The translations under genes and the position numbers were made by a program. This document shows, in pieces, positions 25,239-34,550 of a DNA stretch of 64,000 nucleotides (positions are counted from its first letter, which is position 1; every line of letters begins with the position of its first letter). The notes beneath the pieces are model-generated. The model was not told where the DNA came from. It did no database searches and saw nothing but the letters and a program-made list of their open reading frames with translations. The stretch comes from Parvibaculaceae bacterium Mf 1.05b.01. GTDB taxonomy: Bacteria > Pseudomonadota > Alphaproteobacteria > Parvibaculales > Parvibaculaceae. Location of the stretch: the NCBI GenBank assembly GCA_000509225.1, contig BAOK01000001.1, positions 2,340,914 to 2,404,913 of the forward strand, given 5' to 3'.

Positions 25239-27783
25239 TCAGATCATCGGCGGCTTCGGCCAGCAAGGCTTCATTGGCATCGCCATAAACCGCTTCCTTG
25301 CTGATGTCGAGCAGGACAGGCACGGCTAAGGGCGACACGCGCTCCAGGCGTTTCAGCTCTATCTTACCCTTGATTCGGGCCAGCATGTCGGAGACGCGCG
25401 CCACATCCAGAAGACCTGCCGCTGCATCGTCATGGGTTGCTTGCAACAGGATATGGTCCGGCTCGTGTTCTCTCAGCACATCATAGATAAGGTCGGAGGA
25501 AAACGTGACCTGGCGCCCTGATTTCTCTTTCCCCGGGAACCGTCGCTCAATCAATCCAGCAATGATGGCGCAGGTCCGGAAAGTGCGTTTCATCAGATTT
25601 GATTCCGCAAGCCAGGTTTCCAGGTCATCCCCTAACATATCCTCAGCGAAGAGCTCTTCCAGGGACAGCTGTCCGCGCTCGACCAACATTCCCATATCGC
25701 GGAGACCCCAGATTGCCAGCGCATATTCACTGGCGATAAAGCCGAGCGGCCGCGCGCCCATGCGATCCAAGCGTTTGGTGAGTAACATACCCAGTGTCTG
25801 ATGCGCCAAGCGTCCCTCAAACGGGTAGCAGACCATGTAAAAGCGGTCAGCGCGTGGAAATGTCTCTACTAAAAGCCCGCCTTCCTTCGGCAGCACGGAG
25901 CGCCATTGCTGTATGCGCAGCCATTCGGAAACCTGATCGGGCAGTTTGTGCCAGTCTTCCGGTGTCGCTAGCATGTGCCGCACCTGCGACGCTAGATAGG
26001 TTGAGAGGGGAAACTTGCCGCCATAGTAAGATGGGATGGCAGGGTTCTCGTCCTTGGTACTGGTCACCACCGCTTCTGTTTCGACCAGCCCCTCAAAGCG
26101 CAGGACCTTTCCAGCAAAAAGAAACGTGTCGCCTGGAACGAGCTGCTCAATAAAATATTCTTCGATCTGCCCGAGCCGCCTGCCGCCACGGCCAAGCGAT
26201 GCCCCAGCAGCGGGCCGTCTGCGCACCAGACGCACATCAAGCATGGGGGCTTCAACAATGGTGCCGACATTCATCCGGTATTGCTGCGCCAGCCTTGGAT
26301 GCGCCAGCCGCATGCGATGGTCATTGCCATTGGGGTCGACGGGCCGAAGGCGGCGATAGCGATCATAGGTTTTGAGCGCATACCCGCCGGTACTCACAAA
26401 GTCGACCACACGGTCGAATGTGCGCCGGTCGAGCGCGGCATAAGGCGCCGCGCTTCGTACTTCTTCGTAAAACAGTTCCGTGTCGAACGGGCCGCAGCAG
26501 GCCGTGCCAAAAATGTGCTGGGCCAGGACATCCAGGCTGCCCGTCTTTTCCTTCATGCCGTCATGCACGCCTGCGATGGCGGCAGTGCGTGCCGCCTCGC
26601 ATTCCAAAACCTCGAACCTGTTGGCTGGCACAAGCAAGGCGCGGCTTGGATCATTGAGCCGGTGGTTCGCCCGCCCGATCCGCTGAAGCAGGCGACTAGC
26701 GCCTTTCGGCGCACCCAAATTGATGACGAGGTCCACATCGCCCCAGTCAATGCCGAGGTCGAGGGTGGAGGTGCAGACAATGGCGCGCAGGCTGCCCGCC
26801 GTCATGGCCGCTTCAACCTTTCGCCGCTGTTCAGCGGACAGGGACCCGTGATGAAGCGCAATGGGCAGCGCATCATCATTTGCGCGCCATAGCGCCTGAA
26901 ACACAAATTCAGCCTGGCTTCGCGTGTTTACAAACACCAGAACCGTTTTGTTTTCCCGAATGATGTTATAGACCGCATCGATGGCGTGTTTTGCGGAATG
27001 ACCAGACCAGGGAACCCGTTCGTCAGGCACCAGGATGGACACATCGGGTGTAGCCCCCGCTTCGCCGCGGACGATCTCCGCCATTCGCGTTTTCTTACCC
27101 GCCTGCGGAATCAGAAAGCGGCGTAACTGATCCGGGTCGGCGACCGTTGCCGAGAGACCAACCCGCCGGTGACGGGGAGCCAATGTTGACAGGCGCGCGA
27201 GATCAAGCGCCAGCAAATCGCCGCGCTTGGTGTTCACCATCGCGTGGAGCTCATCCAGAATTACACATTTCAAATTGCCGAACATGCGCTCAGCGTCCGC
27301 GTAAGAGAGAAGGAGCGCCAGCTGTTCCGGCGTGGTCATGAGAATGTCCGGCGGCTCGTGACGTTGACGCAGGCGTCGGTTTTGTGGGGTGTCTCCAGTC
27401 CGGGTTTCCAGCGTGATGGACAGACCCATTTCCGCAATCGGCATTTCAAGATTGCGCTTCACATCCACCGCGAGGGCTTTGAGCGGCGAAACGTAAAGGG
27501 TGTGAAGTCCCTTGCCAGCACCTCCCGGTTTTTTTTGAGGGCCGCGTTCCTCCAACTCCACCAGAGACGCCAGAAATCCCCCCAGCGTCTTGCCGCCGCC
27601 TGTTGGTGCGACCAGAAGGGACGAGCGTTCCTGAAGGCCGAGCTGCATCAATTCAAGCTGATGTGGCCGCGGCTCCCAGCCTCGCGACCGGAACCAGGCA
27701 TCAAACATCGCTGGCAGCCCAAACCCCGACGGCCCTGGGGCACCAGCAGTCAGATCCAAATTGAGGTGATCATCCGCGTCCAT
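25213..27783 (-). CDS. Ligase-associated DNA damage response DEXH helicase (Lhr-like)
   Basis: 856 residues, the size of the Lhr core. Walker A is APTGGGKTLGG, motif II ILDELHAM, motif III GLSATV, and motif VI QRIGRANHR. A winged-helix and Lhr-specific C-terminal region follow. The enzyme is an ATP-driven 3'-5' single-strand translocase. It leads a two-gene operon with pdeM; the ATP-dependent ligase and exonuclease often clustered with them are not in this window. Confidence 0.92.
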   Translation of the reverse strand: MDADDHLNLDLTAGAPGPSGFGLPAMFDAWFRSRGWEPRPHQLELMQLGLQERSSLLVAPTGGGKTLGGFLASLVELEERGPQKKPGGAGKGLHTLYVSPLKALAVDVKRNLEMPIAEMGLSITLETRTGDTPQNRRLRQRHEPPDILMTTPEQLALLLSYADAERMFGNLKCVILDELHAMVNTKRGDLLALDLARLSTLAPRHRRVGLSATVADPDQLRRFLIPQAGKKTRMAEIVRGEAGATPDVSILVPDERVPWSGHSAKHAIDAVYNIIRENKTVLVFVNTRSQAEFVFQALWRANDDALPIALHHGSLSAEQRRKVEAAMTAGSLRAIVCTSTLDLGIDWGDVDLVINLGAPKGASRLLQRIGRANHRLNDPSRALLVPANRFEVLECEAARTAAIAGVHDGMKEKTGSLDVLAQHIFGTACCGPFDTELFYEEVRSAAPYAALDRRTFDRVVDFVSTGGYALKTYDRYRRLRPVDPNGNDHRMRLAHPRLAQQYRMNVGTIVEAPMLDVRLVRRRPAAGASLGRGGRRLGQIEEYFIEQLVPGDTFLFAGKVLRFEGLVETEAVVTSTKDENPAIPSYYGGKFPLSTYLASQVRHMLATPEDWHKLPDQVSEWLRIQQWRSVLPKEGGLLVETFPRADRFYMVCYPFEGRLAHQTLGMLLTKRLDRMGARPLGFIASEYALAIWGLRDMGMLVERGQLSLEELFAEDMLGDDLETWLAESNLMKRTFRTCAIIAGLIERRFPGKEKSGRQVTFSSDLIYDVLREHEPDHILLQATHDDAAAGLLDVARVSDMLARIKGKIELKRLERVSPLAVPVLLDISKEAVYGDANEALLAEAADDLIEEATRLV

Positions 27784-27902
27784 AGAGCGAACTATACCCC
27801 TCTGTTCACGCTTTTGGCTGGCGGAATCTGTCGTTCTTGGCCAAGATGCGCGCTTAGAGCCGGGGGTACCAAAGTTCTAATTTGACCTAGTTGGGGACAT
27901 GA

Positions 27903-28748
27903 ATGCCTGAATCACTTACTGCTGCGCTGCCCGAGGGCATGCGCGAAAATGCCGATACTCTTCTGCCGCTTTTTGTTGAGCACGGCCTCAACATTGTCGG
28001 CGCCGTTCTCATCCTCATATTGGGGTTCTGGATTGCGGGCCGCGCACGCACCTTCACCCTCAAGGCGCTCGACAAACCGCTGAACTCGGACGAGATGCTG
28101 AAAGGCTTCTTCGGCTCCATCGTTCGGTATCTGGTCATTATTGCCACCGTCCTGGCGGTTCTCGGACAGTTTGGGGTTGAAACCACCAGCCTTATCGCTG
28201 TTCTGGGCGCAGCCAGCTTGGCCATCGGCCTTGCGCTTCAAGGCACGCTTTCCAATGTGGCCGCTGGCGTGATGTTGCTGGTTTTCCGGCCCTTCCGTGT
28301 CGGTCAGTTTGTCGAGCTCAATGGGATGTCCGGCACAGTGAAAGACCTTACCCTCTTTACGACAGAGCTCGCCACCGGCGACAATGTTCAAATCATCCTT
28401 CCGAACTCGAGCGTTTGGGGCTCACCGCTGAAAAACTATTCAGCGCACCCAACCCGGCGTGTCGACATGGTCTATGGCATTGCCTATGACGCAGATATCG
28501 ACAAGGCGATGAGCATCATCAAAGCAGCCATTGCTGCGGATGACCGGTGCCATACGGCGCCAGAGCCGCTGGTCGTTGTCGGTAATCTGGGGGATTCGTC
28601 TGTGGACATCACCACCCGGGTCTGGTGTGCATCCGCAGACTATTGGGGCGTCAAATTTGATCTCACCAAGAAGATCAAAGAAGCGTTTGACGCTGAAGGT
28701 GTGGACATTCCCTTCCCCACCCGCACGGTCTACCAAAGCGGCGCGTAA
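27903..28748 (+). CDS. Small-conductance mechanosensitive channel (MscS family)
   Basis: 281 residues. Three N-terminal helices are followed by the pore helix pattern GAASLAIGLALQGTLSNVAAG and the MscS signature ILPNSSVWGSPLKNYS. Minimal MscS length. It opens under membrane tension to release solutes on osmotic downshift. The start ATG 27903 sits shortly after a weak ribosome site. A strong stem-loop follows the gene. Confidence 0.93.
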   Translation: MPESLTAALPEGMRENADTLLPLFVEHGLNIVGAVLILILGFWIAGRARTFTLKALDKPLNSDEMLKGFFGSIVRYLVIIATVLAVLGQFGVETTSLIAVLGAASLAIGLALQGTLSNVAAGVMLLVFRPFRVGQFVELNGMSGTVKDLTLFTTELATGDNVQIILPNSSVWGSPLKNYSAHPTRRVDMVYGIAYDADIDKAMSIIKAAIAADDRCHTAPEPLVVVGNLGDSSVDITTRVWCASADYWGVKFDLTKKIKEAFDAEGVDIPFPTRTVYQSGA

Positions 28749-28756
28749 CTGATTTT

Positions 28757-28794
28757 TTGGGGCGGCCGGTTTACCCAGACTTGGGCCGCCCCAA
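28757..28794 (+). terminator. Stem-loop between mscS-like and DUF6460 genes
   Basis: An 11-bp perfect GC-rich stem (28757-28767 with 28784-28794). It lies eight bases after the MscS stop. There is only a short T-poor tail on the plus strand, so termination may be partial. Confidence 0.5.
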
Positions 28795-28866
28795 CCTTTC
28801 CGGCCACTTTGTTGCCCCATTGTTTGGGCGTCATGGCCGAGCGACAACAAAGACAAAGGTGACGAT

Positions 28867-29145
28867 ATGGAGAAGTATTTCGGCGGTCCGGTTATTCCGA
28901 CGATCCTCAAACTCGCCATCGTGTCGTTCCTCGTGGGCATCGTCCTTGTGATCTTTGGGGTCGAACCTTTTGGTTTCTGGACCAGCTTCCTCGACACGGT
29001 CGTCGAGGTCTGGGATCTCGGCTTTGAGTTCCTCGGCTCCGCCTGGGGCTATTTCGTGATCGGCGCGATCATTGTTGTGCCGATCTGGATTATCATCCGC
29101 GTCTGGTCGGTCTTTTTCGAAAACAAAGAAAAAGATCCATCCTAG
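28867..29145 (+). CDS. Small membrane protein, DUF6460-like
   Basis: 92 residues with two hydrophobic helices (LAIVSFLVGIVLVIFGV and YFVIGAIIVVPIWIIIRVW) joined by an amphipathic stretch (FLDTVVEVWDLGFEFLGSAW). This matches a small alphaproteobacterial inner-membrane family remembered as DUF6460. No function is known. It lies between a channel gene and a lipoprotein gene transcribed the other way. Confidence 0.7.
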   Translation: MEKYFGGPVIPTILKLAIVSFLVGIVLVIFGVEPFGFWTSFLDTVVEVWDLGFEFLGSAWGYFVIGAIIVVPIWIIIRVWSVFFENKEKDPS

Positions 29146-29148
29146 ATA

Positions 29149-29700
29149 CTACAAGACCCCAGCTGACCAGGTGATTTCCTGCACGGTAAAAGTTGCCAGC
29201 ACATCTGCCGGTGGCAGCTCGCCGTCGGGGCCTGCATAATCACCACCAAAGATCAGCCCCACATGAGGCACTTTACCGTCGCGGCATAGCGCCAAGCCCG
29301 AGCGCTCTTCGAGACCGGCGACGCAGTCCTGCGGCGCAACGCTCATATCCGCATATGTCATGCCCAATGAAACGCGCTCGTCAAACACAATGTCGGCGGT
29401 CTTCACGACGACGCCACCGACCATTTCTTCCATCTCAAACCGGGGCAGGACTTCGGCAATGACCCTGTCCCCCTCGCGGACCACAATCATGGGATAGGGG
29501 TCGCCTTCGGCGTAGTAGTTTTCTGCCGTGACGGCGTAGCCAGGCAGGGCCGCTGATACGGCTTCGACGGAATAGGCGGTTCCACTTCCGAGATCCGCTA
29601 ACCCGTTCTCGGTGAGTTTGAGTGTTGATACCTCTTCGGCCCCACAAGCGCTTGTTGCGATCATCAGGGAAACAGCAGCCAGTCCAAGTTTTAAACGCAT
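29149..29700 (-). CDS. DUF1131 family lipoprotein
   Basis: 183 residues. Lipobox IATSAC places the mature N-terminal Cys in the envelope. LTENGLADLGSGTAYSVEAVSAALPG and the later GVVVKTADIVFDERVSLGMTY follow the DUF1131 (RpoE-regulated lipoprotein, YfeY-like) pattern. In enterobacteria this family belongs to the envelope-stress regulon; whether that applies here is unknown. It ends next to the plus-strand DUF6460 gene and starts two bases after the quinone-oxidoreductase stop. Confidence 0.8.
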   Translation of the reverse strand: MRLKLGLAAVSLMIATSACGAEEVSTLKLTENGLADLGSGTAYSVEAVSAALPGYAVTAENYYAEGDPYPMIVVREGDRVIAEVLPRFEMEEMVGGVVVKTADIVFDERVSLGMTYADMSVAPQDCVAGLEERSGLALCRDGKVPHVGLIFGGDYAGPDGELPPADVLATFTVQEITWSAGVL

Positions 29701-29701
29701 C

Positions 29702-30688
29702 CTATTTGTCCTCGTTCATGGTGAGCACCACTTTGCCCACGGCCTGTCTGTCCTGCAACATGCGCATGGCATCGACCGCGCGCTCTAACGGGAAGGTTGC
29801 GCAGACATAGGGGTCAATCTTGCCCTCACTTGCCCAATTATCTATGGCCTGGATATTCTCCTTGCCCGCTTCTGGGTCGCGGCGGCCATGTTCGCCAGCC
29901 CGCACCCCCACAACCGAAAACCCTTTGATCAAGGGCATGTTGACCGGCACGCTCGGGATGCGACCGCTGGTAAACCCAATAATCAACAGGCGGCCATTCC
30001 AGGCGATACAGCGGACCGACTCGTCAAACACATCGCCACCCACAGGGTCATAGATAACGTCCGCGCCTTTTCCACCGGTAAGCTCCTTGACCTTCTCCCT
30101 GAACCCCTTCGTGACGTTGAGTACATGGTCCGCCCCGCGGTCTTTCACGGTCTTGAGCTTCTCATCCGACGCTGACGTGGCGATAACCGTGGCGCCTAGA
30201 AGCTTGCCAACATCGACGGCAGCCAGACCAACGCCGCCGGTACTCCCATGAACCAGCAGCGTTTCGCCGGGCTGCAGATTGCCGCGAACAACCAGGGCGA
30301 CATAGGCGGTGAGATAGGCAGCGGGATAGGCCGCCGCTTTCACAAAATCCATGCCTTTGGGGATGGGACGGCACGCAGCGGCGGCGGCATTCACTTCTTC
30401 TGCAAAACCGCCGATCCGGAGGCCAGCGACCACTTCATCGCCGACGGAGACGTTATCCACCCCTGGACCCAGCTCAGTGACAATGCCCGAGCCTTCCATG
30501 CCAGGGGAAAAAGGCAGATCGGGCTTGAACTGGTATTTCCCCTGAATCATCAGGAGATCGGGGAAATTGATGGAGCAGGCCTTCAGCCTAAGGCGAACTT
30601 CGCCCTCACCTGGTGGCGGTAAGTCCGCCTCAACCAGCTCAATCGAGCCAATATCGTCCGACAATTCATGCACACGCATTGCCCGCAT
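29702..30688 (-). CDS. NAD(P)H:quinone oxidoreductase (zinc-free MDR family)
   Basis: 328 residues of the medium-chain reductase superfamily. GroES-like N-terminal part (SPGMEGSGIVTELGPGVDNV), then the Rossmann motif VHGSTGGVGLAAVDVGKLLG. The Cys/His zinc ligands of alcohol dehydrogenases are absent, as in QOR proteins. It reduces quinones or enoyl substrates with NADPH. ATG 30688 has AGGGGA upstream. Two bases separate it from the lipoprotein gene, so they are likely co-transcribed. Confidence 0.9.
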   Translation of the reverse strand: MRAMRVHELSDDIGSIELVEADLPPPGEGEVRLRLKACSINFPDLLMIQGKYQFKPDLPFSPGMEGSGIVTELGPGVDNVSVGDEVVAGLRIGGFAEEVNAAAAACRPIPKGMDFVKAAAYPAAYLTAYVALVVRGNLQPGETLLVHGSTGGVGLAAVDVGKLLGATVIATSASDEKLKTVKDRGADHVLNVTKGFREKVKELTGGKGADVIYDPVGGDVFDESVRCIAWNGRLLIIGFTSGRIPSVPVNMPLIKGFSVVGVRAGEHGRRDPEAGKENIQAIDNWASEGKIDPYVCATFPLERAVDAMRMLQDRQAVGKVVLTMNEDK

Positions 30689-30794
30689 GGTTTTTTCCCC
30701 TATTTATGAATATCAATGAGCCAGAGATTACCGGTATTTAGGCAATGCGCGAAGAGCGTTGGCTTGGCTAGATTGGCCGTGGAGGAGATTGTTC

Positions 30795-31871
30795 GTGGAT
30801 ACAGTGACACAGGCTGTTTTTGGGGCCGTTGTGGGCCAGGTCGGTTTCCAGTCCAAACTTGGATGGCGGGCCGTTGCCGCAGGGGCAGCCTTGGCAACAG
30901 TACCTGATCTCGATGTCTTTGGCAGTCTGTCCGATCCGTTCAGCGAGTGGGTACATCATCGCGGAATCACCCATTCCGTCTTTTTCGGCCCTATCGCCGG
31001 ACCGCTCGTCGGCATTACCATCTGGAAGATGTATCAGTGGCGCGAGACCCGAACGCCGGGGAAACTCCCCGTGGGACTTTCGAATGCACAAGCTCTCAGC
31101 GCCTGGGTCTGGCTTTCTGTTCTCGCTTTCCTCACTCATCCCTTCCTCGATGTCCTGACGCCTTACGGTACTCAGTTGCTCGCCCCGTTTTCAGATGAAC
31201 GCTTTGCCGTCAACGCCATGTCGATCATTGATCCTGTCTATACGGGCATTCTCGCTCTCGCCCTTGTCGGCGGATGGCTGGTGCGGCGAGGGACGTTCGG
31301 CAAACCAGGCTGGTCGCCTCATATCGCAGGCGCCACAATTGTGATGAGCGTTGGGTGGCAGATCTATGCCTGGGGCATCAATGAAGGGACAAAGATTGCC
31401 GCGCATGAAAGCCTGGCAGAACAGGGGATCGAAACAGCAGAGGTCTCTTCCTATCCGACATTGTTCCAACCCTGGTTCCGGCGGATGACGGCCGAAACGG
31501 ATGACGCCATTCGCGTTGGCTTCTACTCACCGCTCACAGATAAACCCATCGATTGGCAAATCTACCCTAAGGCCGAGAGCGCCCTTATCAACGAACTGTC
31601 ACGGACGATGGAGTATCGGATACTGGAGCGCTTTGCCATGGGCGAGGTTGCCTGGCGGGTGCAAGAACTGCCGAACGGGCACACCCGTGTTGAAGCCCAT
31701 GACCTGCGCTATCTCGGATTTGCAGAGACGGAGCTGTCAGCGCTTTGGGGCATTGTGGGCACGTTCAATGGTAATAATGAACTCATCGCCCCGCCTGTAC
31801 GTTTCTCCAATCGTCCGGAACCAAGTGCAGACATTTTTTCGGTGATGTGGGTTGGGGCGTTTGGCGAGTAG
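30795..31871 (+). CDS. YdjM/LexA-regulated-type metal-dependent membrane hydrolase (DUF457 family)
   Basis: 358 residues from GTG 30795, chosen because GGAGGAG is eight bases upstream. Near the start DTVTQAVFGAVVGQ, then VPDLDVFGS and HHRGITHSVFF, carry the Asp and His of the DUF457 metal site. About five membrane helices follow and a soluble C-terminal domain of roughly 140 residues is attached. The family is annotated as metal-dependent hydrolase, though the substrate is unknown (phospholipid-type substrates have been suggested). Confidence 0.82.
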   Translation: MDTVTQAVFGAVVGQVGFQSKLGWRAVAAGAALATVPDLDVFGSLSDPFSEWVHHRGITHSVFFGPIAGPLVGITIWKMYQWRETRTPGKLPVGLSNAQALSAWVWLSVLAFLTHPFLDVLTPYGTQLLAPFSDERFAVNAMSIIDPVYTGILALALVGGWLVRRGTFGKPGWSPHIAGATIVMSVGWQIYAWGINEGTKIAAHESLAEQGIETAEVSSYPTLFQPWFRRMTAETDDAIRVGFYSPLTDKPIDWQIYPKAESALINELSRTMEYRILERFAMGEVAWRVQELPNGHTRVEAHDLRYLGFAETELSALWGIVGTFNGNNELIAPPVRFSNRPEPSADIFSVMWVGAFGE

Positions 31872-31890
31872 GCCCCGATAATCGATTGGA

Positions 31891-33420
31891 TCAGATCGCT
31901 CTGCCTGACTCTTTCCAATATGGATCGCGGAGTTTGCGCTTAAAGATTTTTCCTGTTTCTTCTCTCGGCAGGGCATCGTGGAACGTCACCACATGAGGAA
32001 GCTTGTACTTTGCGATGCGGGGCGCGAGCCAGCTGGTCACCTCCTCCGCGCTCAATGTTGACCCTTCCATCAGCTGGATGGCTGCTGCAAGGCTTTCGCC
32101 AAACTCTTCATTGGGAATCCCAAACACAGCGCAATCCTGGACACCCGGCATCTGGATGAGTTCGTGCTCGATCTCGACCGGATAGATATTGACGCCCCCC
32201 GAAATCACCATGTCTCGCTTTCGGTCGCGCAGATAAAGGAATCCGTCTTCATCCAGGCAGCCAACATCGCCACAGGTGATGAGGCCTTCGCGCTCGCATT
32301 CGCCACGCGCATCATCTTTGTTGTGATAGGTGAAATCCGGGAATGACCAGAGGCGAAGAAAGATCTCACCGACTTCGCCAGCGGGCAGTTCCCCGCCCTC
32401 ATCATCCAGAACTTTCACCGTTGCACCCGGAATGGCTTTACCGACAGACCCCGGATGCGCCAGCCATTCTTCTGAAGAACAATGCACTGCGGCACCTGTC
32501 TCAGTGCCACCGTAATATTCATGGATCACCGGGCCCCACCAGTCGATCATTTGTCTCTTCACCGCTTCCGCACAGGGGGCTGCGCCGTGCATCACCCTCA
32601 CGAGCGAGCTCAGGTCATATTTGGCGCGCACGTCTTCTGGCAAGCGCAGGAGCCGCACAAACATGGTTGGCACCAAATGGCCATGAGTGAGCTTTTCTCG
32701 TTCAATCAGCGCAAGCGTTTCTTCTGCGTCAAAGCGTGGCTGAAGAAAAAGCGTTCCCCCGATGCGAACCGAAAAGGTGGAATAGAGATTGGGCGCAGAA
32801 TGATAGAGCGGACCCGTCATTACCGCGCGCATAGAGGGTTGAAAATCGAAAACATATTTCCGGGCTTCAAGGGTCGCTGCCGTCTGATCTTCCTTTGGTG
32901 GAAGGCGTCGCACGCCCTTCGGATGTCCGGTGGTGCCCGACGTATAGATCATGCTGGCAGGTGCCGCCTTGGCATCGCCAGCATAAGGCGTTTGTTCCTC
33001 AAGCCAGCCGTCCCAGTTCCGCTCTCCCTCGGGCACCTGGCACGCATCTACTGATAAGCGATAGGCCTCTTGCACTTCCGGTGGCGTTGCGACGACGACA
33101 CATTGGACATTATCCGGCACGCTGTTTTTCAGGTCGAGGAGGAGATCAGCATGAATGACCAGCGCCTTCGCACCTGAATCGTTCAGTACATAAGCTGTTT
33201 CGTCTGCTGAAAAATGCCAATTGACCGGGACTGGGTAGAGACCCAGTTCTCCACAGGCGAAGGTTGCCTCAAGAAAGGCGATGTCATTTCGCATGAGGAT
33301 CGCCACGCGATCCCCTTCCCTCAACCCCAGAGCCAGAAATCCACTGGCCGCCTTTTTTACGCGTTCTTCCAGTGCTGCCCCGCCGATGCGGCGGTCACCG
33401 CTGATCACGGTTCCGAGCAT
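31891..33420 (-). CDS. Acyl-CoA synthetase (AMP-binding family)
   Basis: 509 residues. The P-loop MIYTSGTTGHPKGVR, the YYGGTETGAAVHCS region, the GDVGCLDEDGFLYLRDRKRDM hinge (read in parts) and the final ETGKIFKRKLRD with the catalytic Lys are all present. It activates a carboxylic acid as acyl-AMP and then acyl-CoA. The neighbouring esterase, thioesterases and monooxygenase suggest a fatty or cyclic acid substrate. The chain may begin slightly later than ATG 33420. Confidence 0.9.
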   Translation of the reverse strand: MLGTVISGDRRIGGAALEERVKKAASGFLALGLREGDRVAILMRNDIAFLEATFACGELGLYPVPVNWHFSADETAYVLNDSGAKALVIHADLLLDLKNSVPDNVQCVVVATPPEVQEAYRLSVDACQVPEGERNWDGWLEEQTPYAGDAKAAPASMIYTSGTTGHPKGVRRLPPKEDQTAATLEARKYVFDFQPSMRAVMTGPLYHSAPNLYSTFSVRIGGTLFLQPRFDAEETLALIEREKLTHGHLVPTMFVRLLRLPEDVRAKYDLSSLVRVMHGAAPCAEAVKRQMIDWWGPVIHEYYGGTETGAAVHCSSEEWLAHPGSVGKAIPGATVKVLDDEGGELPAGEVGEIFLRLWSFPDFTYHNKDDARGECEREGLITCGDVGCLDEDGFLYLRDRKRDMVISGGVNIYPVEIEHELIQMPGVQDCAVFGIPNEEFGESLAAAIQLMEGSTLSAEEVTSWLAPRIAKYKLPHVVTFHDALPREETGKIFKRKLRDPYWKESGRAI

Positions 33421-33488
33421 AGTCCCCCCAAGTCTTCAGAAATGTCTAGGTCAGCGCCCTCATCCCAGGGCTCTTATCCCTCAAGTCT

Positions 33489-34514
33489 TCACCCAAGGGC
33501 TCTGGCCATATCGCGGGCAATTTCCTCACATGCTGCTTTTGCCGCTGGGACCGTCCCGGAAAACGCCGTATAGGCGTGACACAAGCTGTCATAGCAACGA
33601 TAGGTCACAGGCACGCCTGCGGCGCGGAGCTGATTGGCATAGGCTTCACCCTGATCGCGCAAGACATCAAAACCCGCTGTGGTGATGATGGCTGGGGCCA
33701 ACCCAGACATATCGTCTGACTTTGCTGGCGACGCACGGACGTCGTTCTTCTCGTCAGGACTGTTCATCACCTGATCCATGAACCAATCCATGATTTCCAC
33801 GGTCAGTGGATAGACATCCTTACAGCTCTCTCTGGATCCGCCTTCCGCCGTGACATCCGTCGCCGGGTAGATGAGAAGTTGAGCCTTTGGCTGCGGCAGC
33901 CCTTCTTTCTTGCGATGCTGACAGACAACCGCAGAGAGCCACCCGCCTGCACTGTCACCGCCAATGCCGAGCCGCGTATTGTCAATGCCAAGGGCTTCGG
34001 CATTGTCCGCAACCCATTGGTAGGAACTGATCGCATCCTCCATGGGAGCGGGGAATTTGTTCTCCGGCGCCAGTCGGTAGTCCACCGAGACGACAATCGC
34101 CCGACAATCATCCGCCAAAATGGAACAGAACGTATTGCAGGTTTCCAGTCCGCCAATCACGCATCCACCCATATGGTAGTAGACAATGCCCGGCAATGGC
34201 CCCGTCGCCCCTGCCGGGGTGTAAACGCGGACATGAAGGTCTCCACCTGGGCCTGGAATGGTTCGATTGAGCACAGCCACGGTGCGGCGCGGCTTACCAT
34301 CAAGCATGGCCAGACCGTCGTCAGCATTTTTCCGTGCCTCTTCGATCGGAAGCGTCGTCATGGAGGGCGCTTTGGCGCCTTGCGCAGCCAGCAGTTGCAC
34401 ACGCGGGTCCATGGTGCGACCGTCAATGACAACCGGCTCACCGCCTGCGAGTTTCAAAATCCAGCTTTCCGGAAGTTTCATCAACGTCCGAACAATCAGC
34501 TTCTGAAGGCCCAT
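33489..34514 (-). CDS. HSL-family alpha/beta hydrolase with altered oxyanion motif
   Basis: 341 residues. The family's HGGG is HMGGCVIGG here. The nucleophile motif is GGDSAGGW; the acid lies in TAGFDVLRDQGEAYA and the His in SLCHAYTAF, so the triad is complete. Ester hydrolysis is likely, with changed selectivity. It lies in a minus-strand run: TetR, hydrolase, acyl-CoA ligase. Confidence 0.85.
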   Translation of the reverse strand: MGLQKLIVRTLMKLPESWILKLAGGEPVVIDGRTMDPRVQLLAAQGAKAPSMTTLPIEEARKNADDGLAMLDGKPRRTVAVLNRTIPGPGGDLHVRVYTPAGATGPLPGIVYYHMGGCVIGGLETCNTFCSILADDCRAIVVSVDYRLAPENKFPAPMEDAISSYQWVADNAEALGIDNTRLGIGGDSAGGWLSAVVCQHRKKEGLPQPKAQLLIYPATDVTAEGGSRESCKDVYPLTVEIMDWFMDQVMNSPDEKNDVRASPAKSDDMSGLAPAIITTAGFDVLRDQGEAYANQLRAAGVPVTYRCYDSLCHAYTAFSGTVPAAKAACEEIARDMARALG

Positions 34515-34550
34515 GTATTTTGTCCCTGCAAATTGGTCTTTTGGAGCGAA

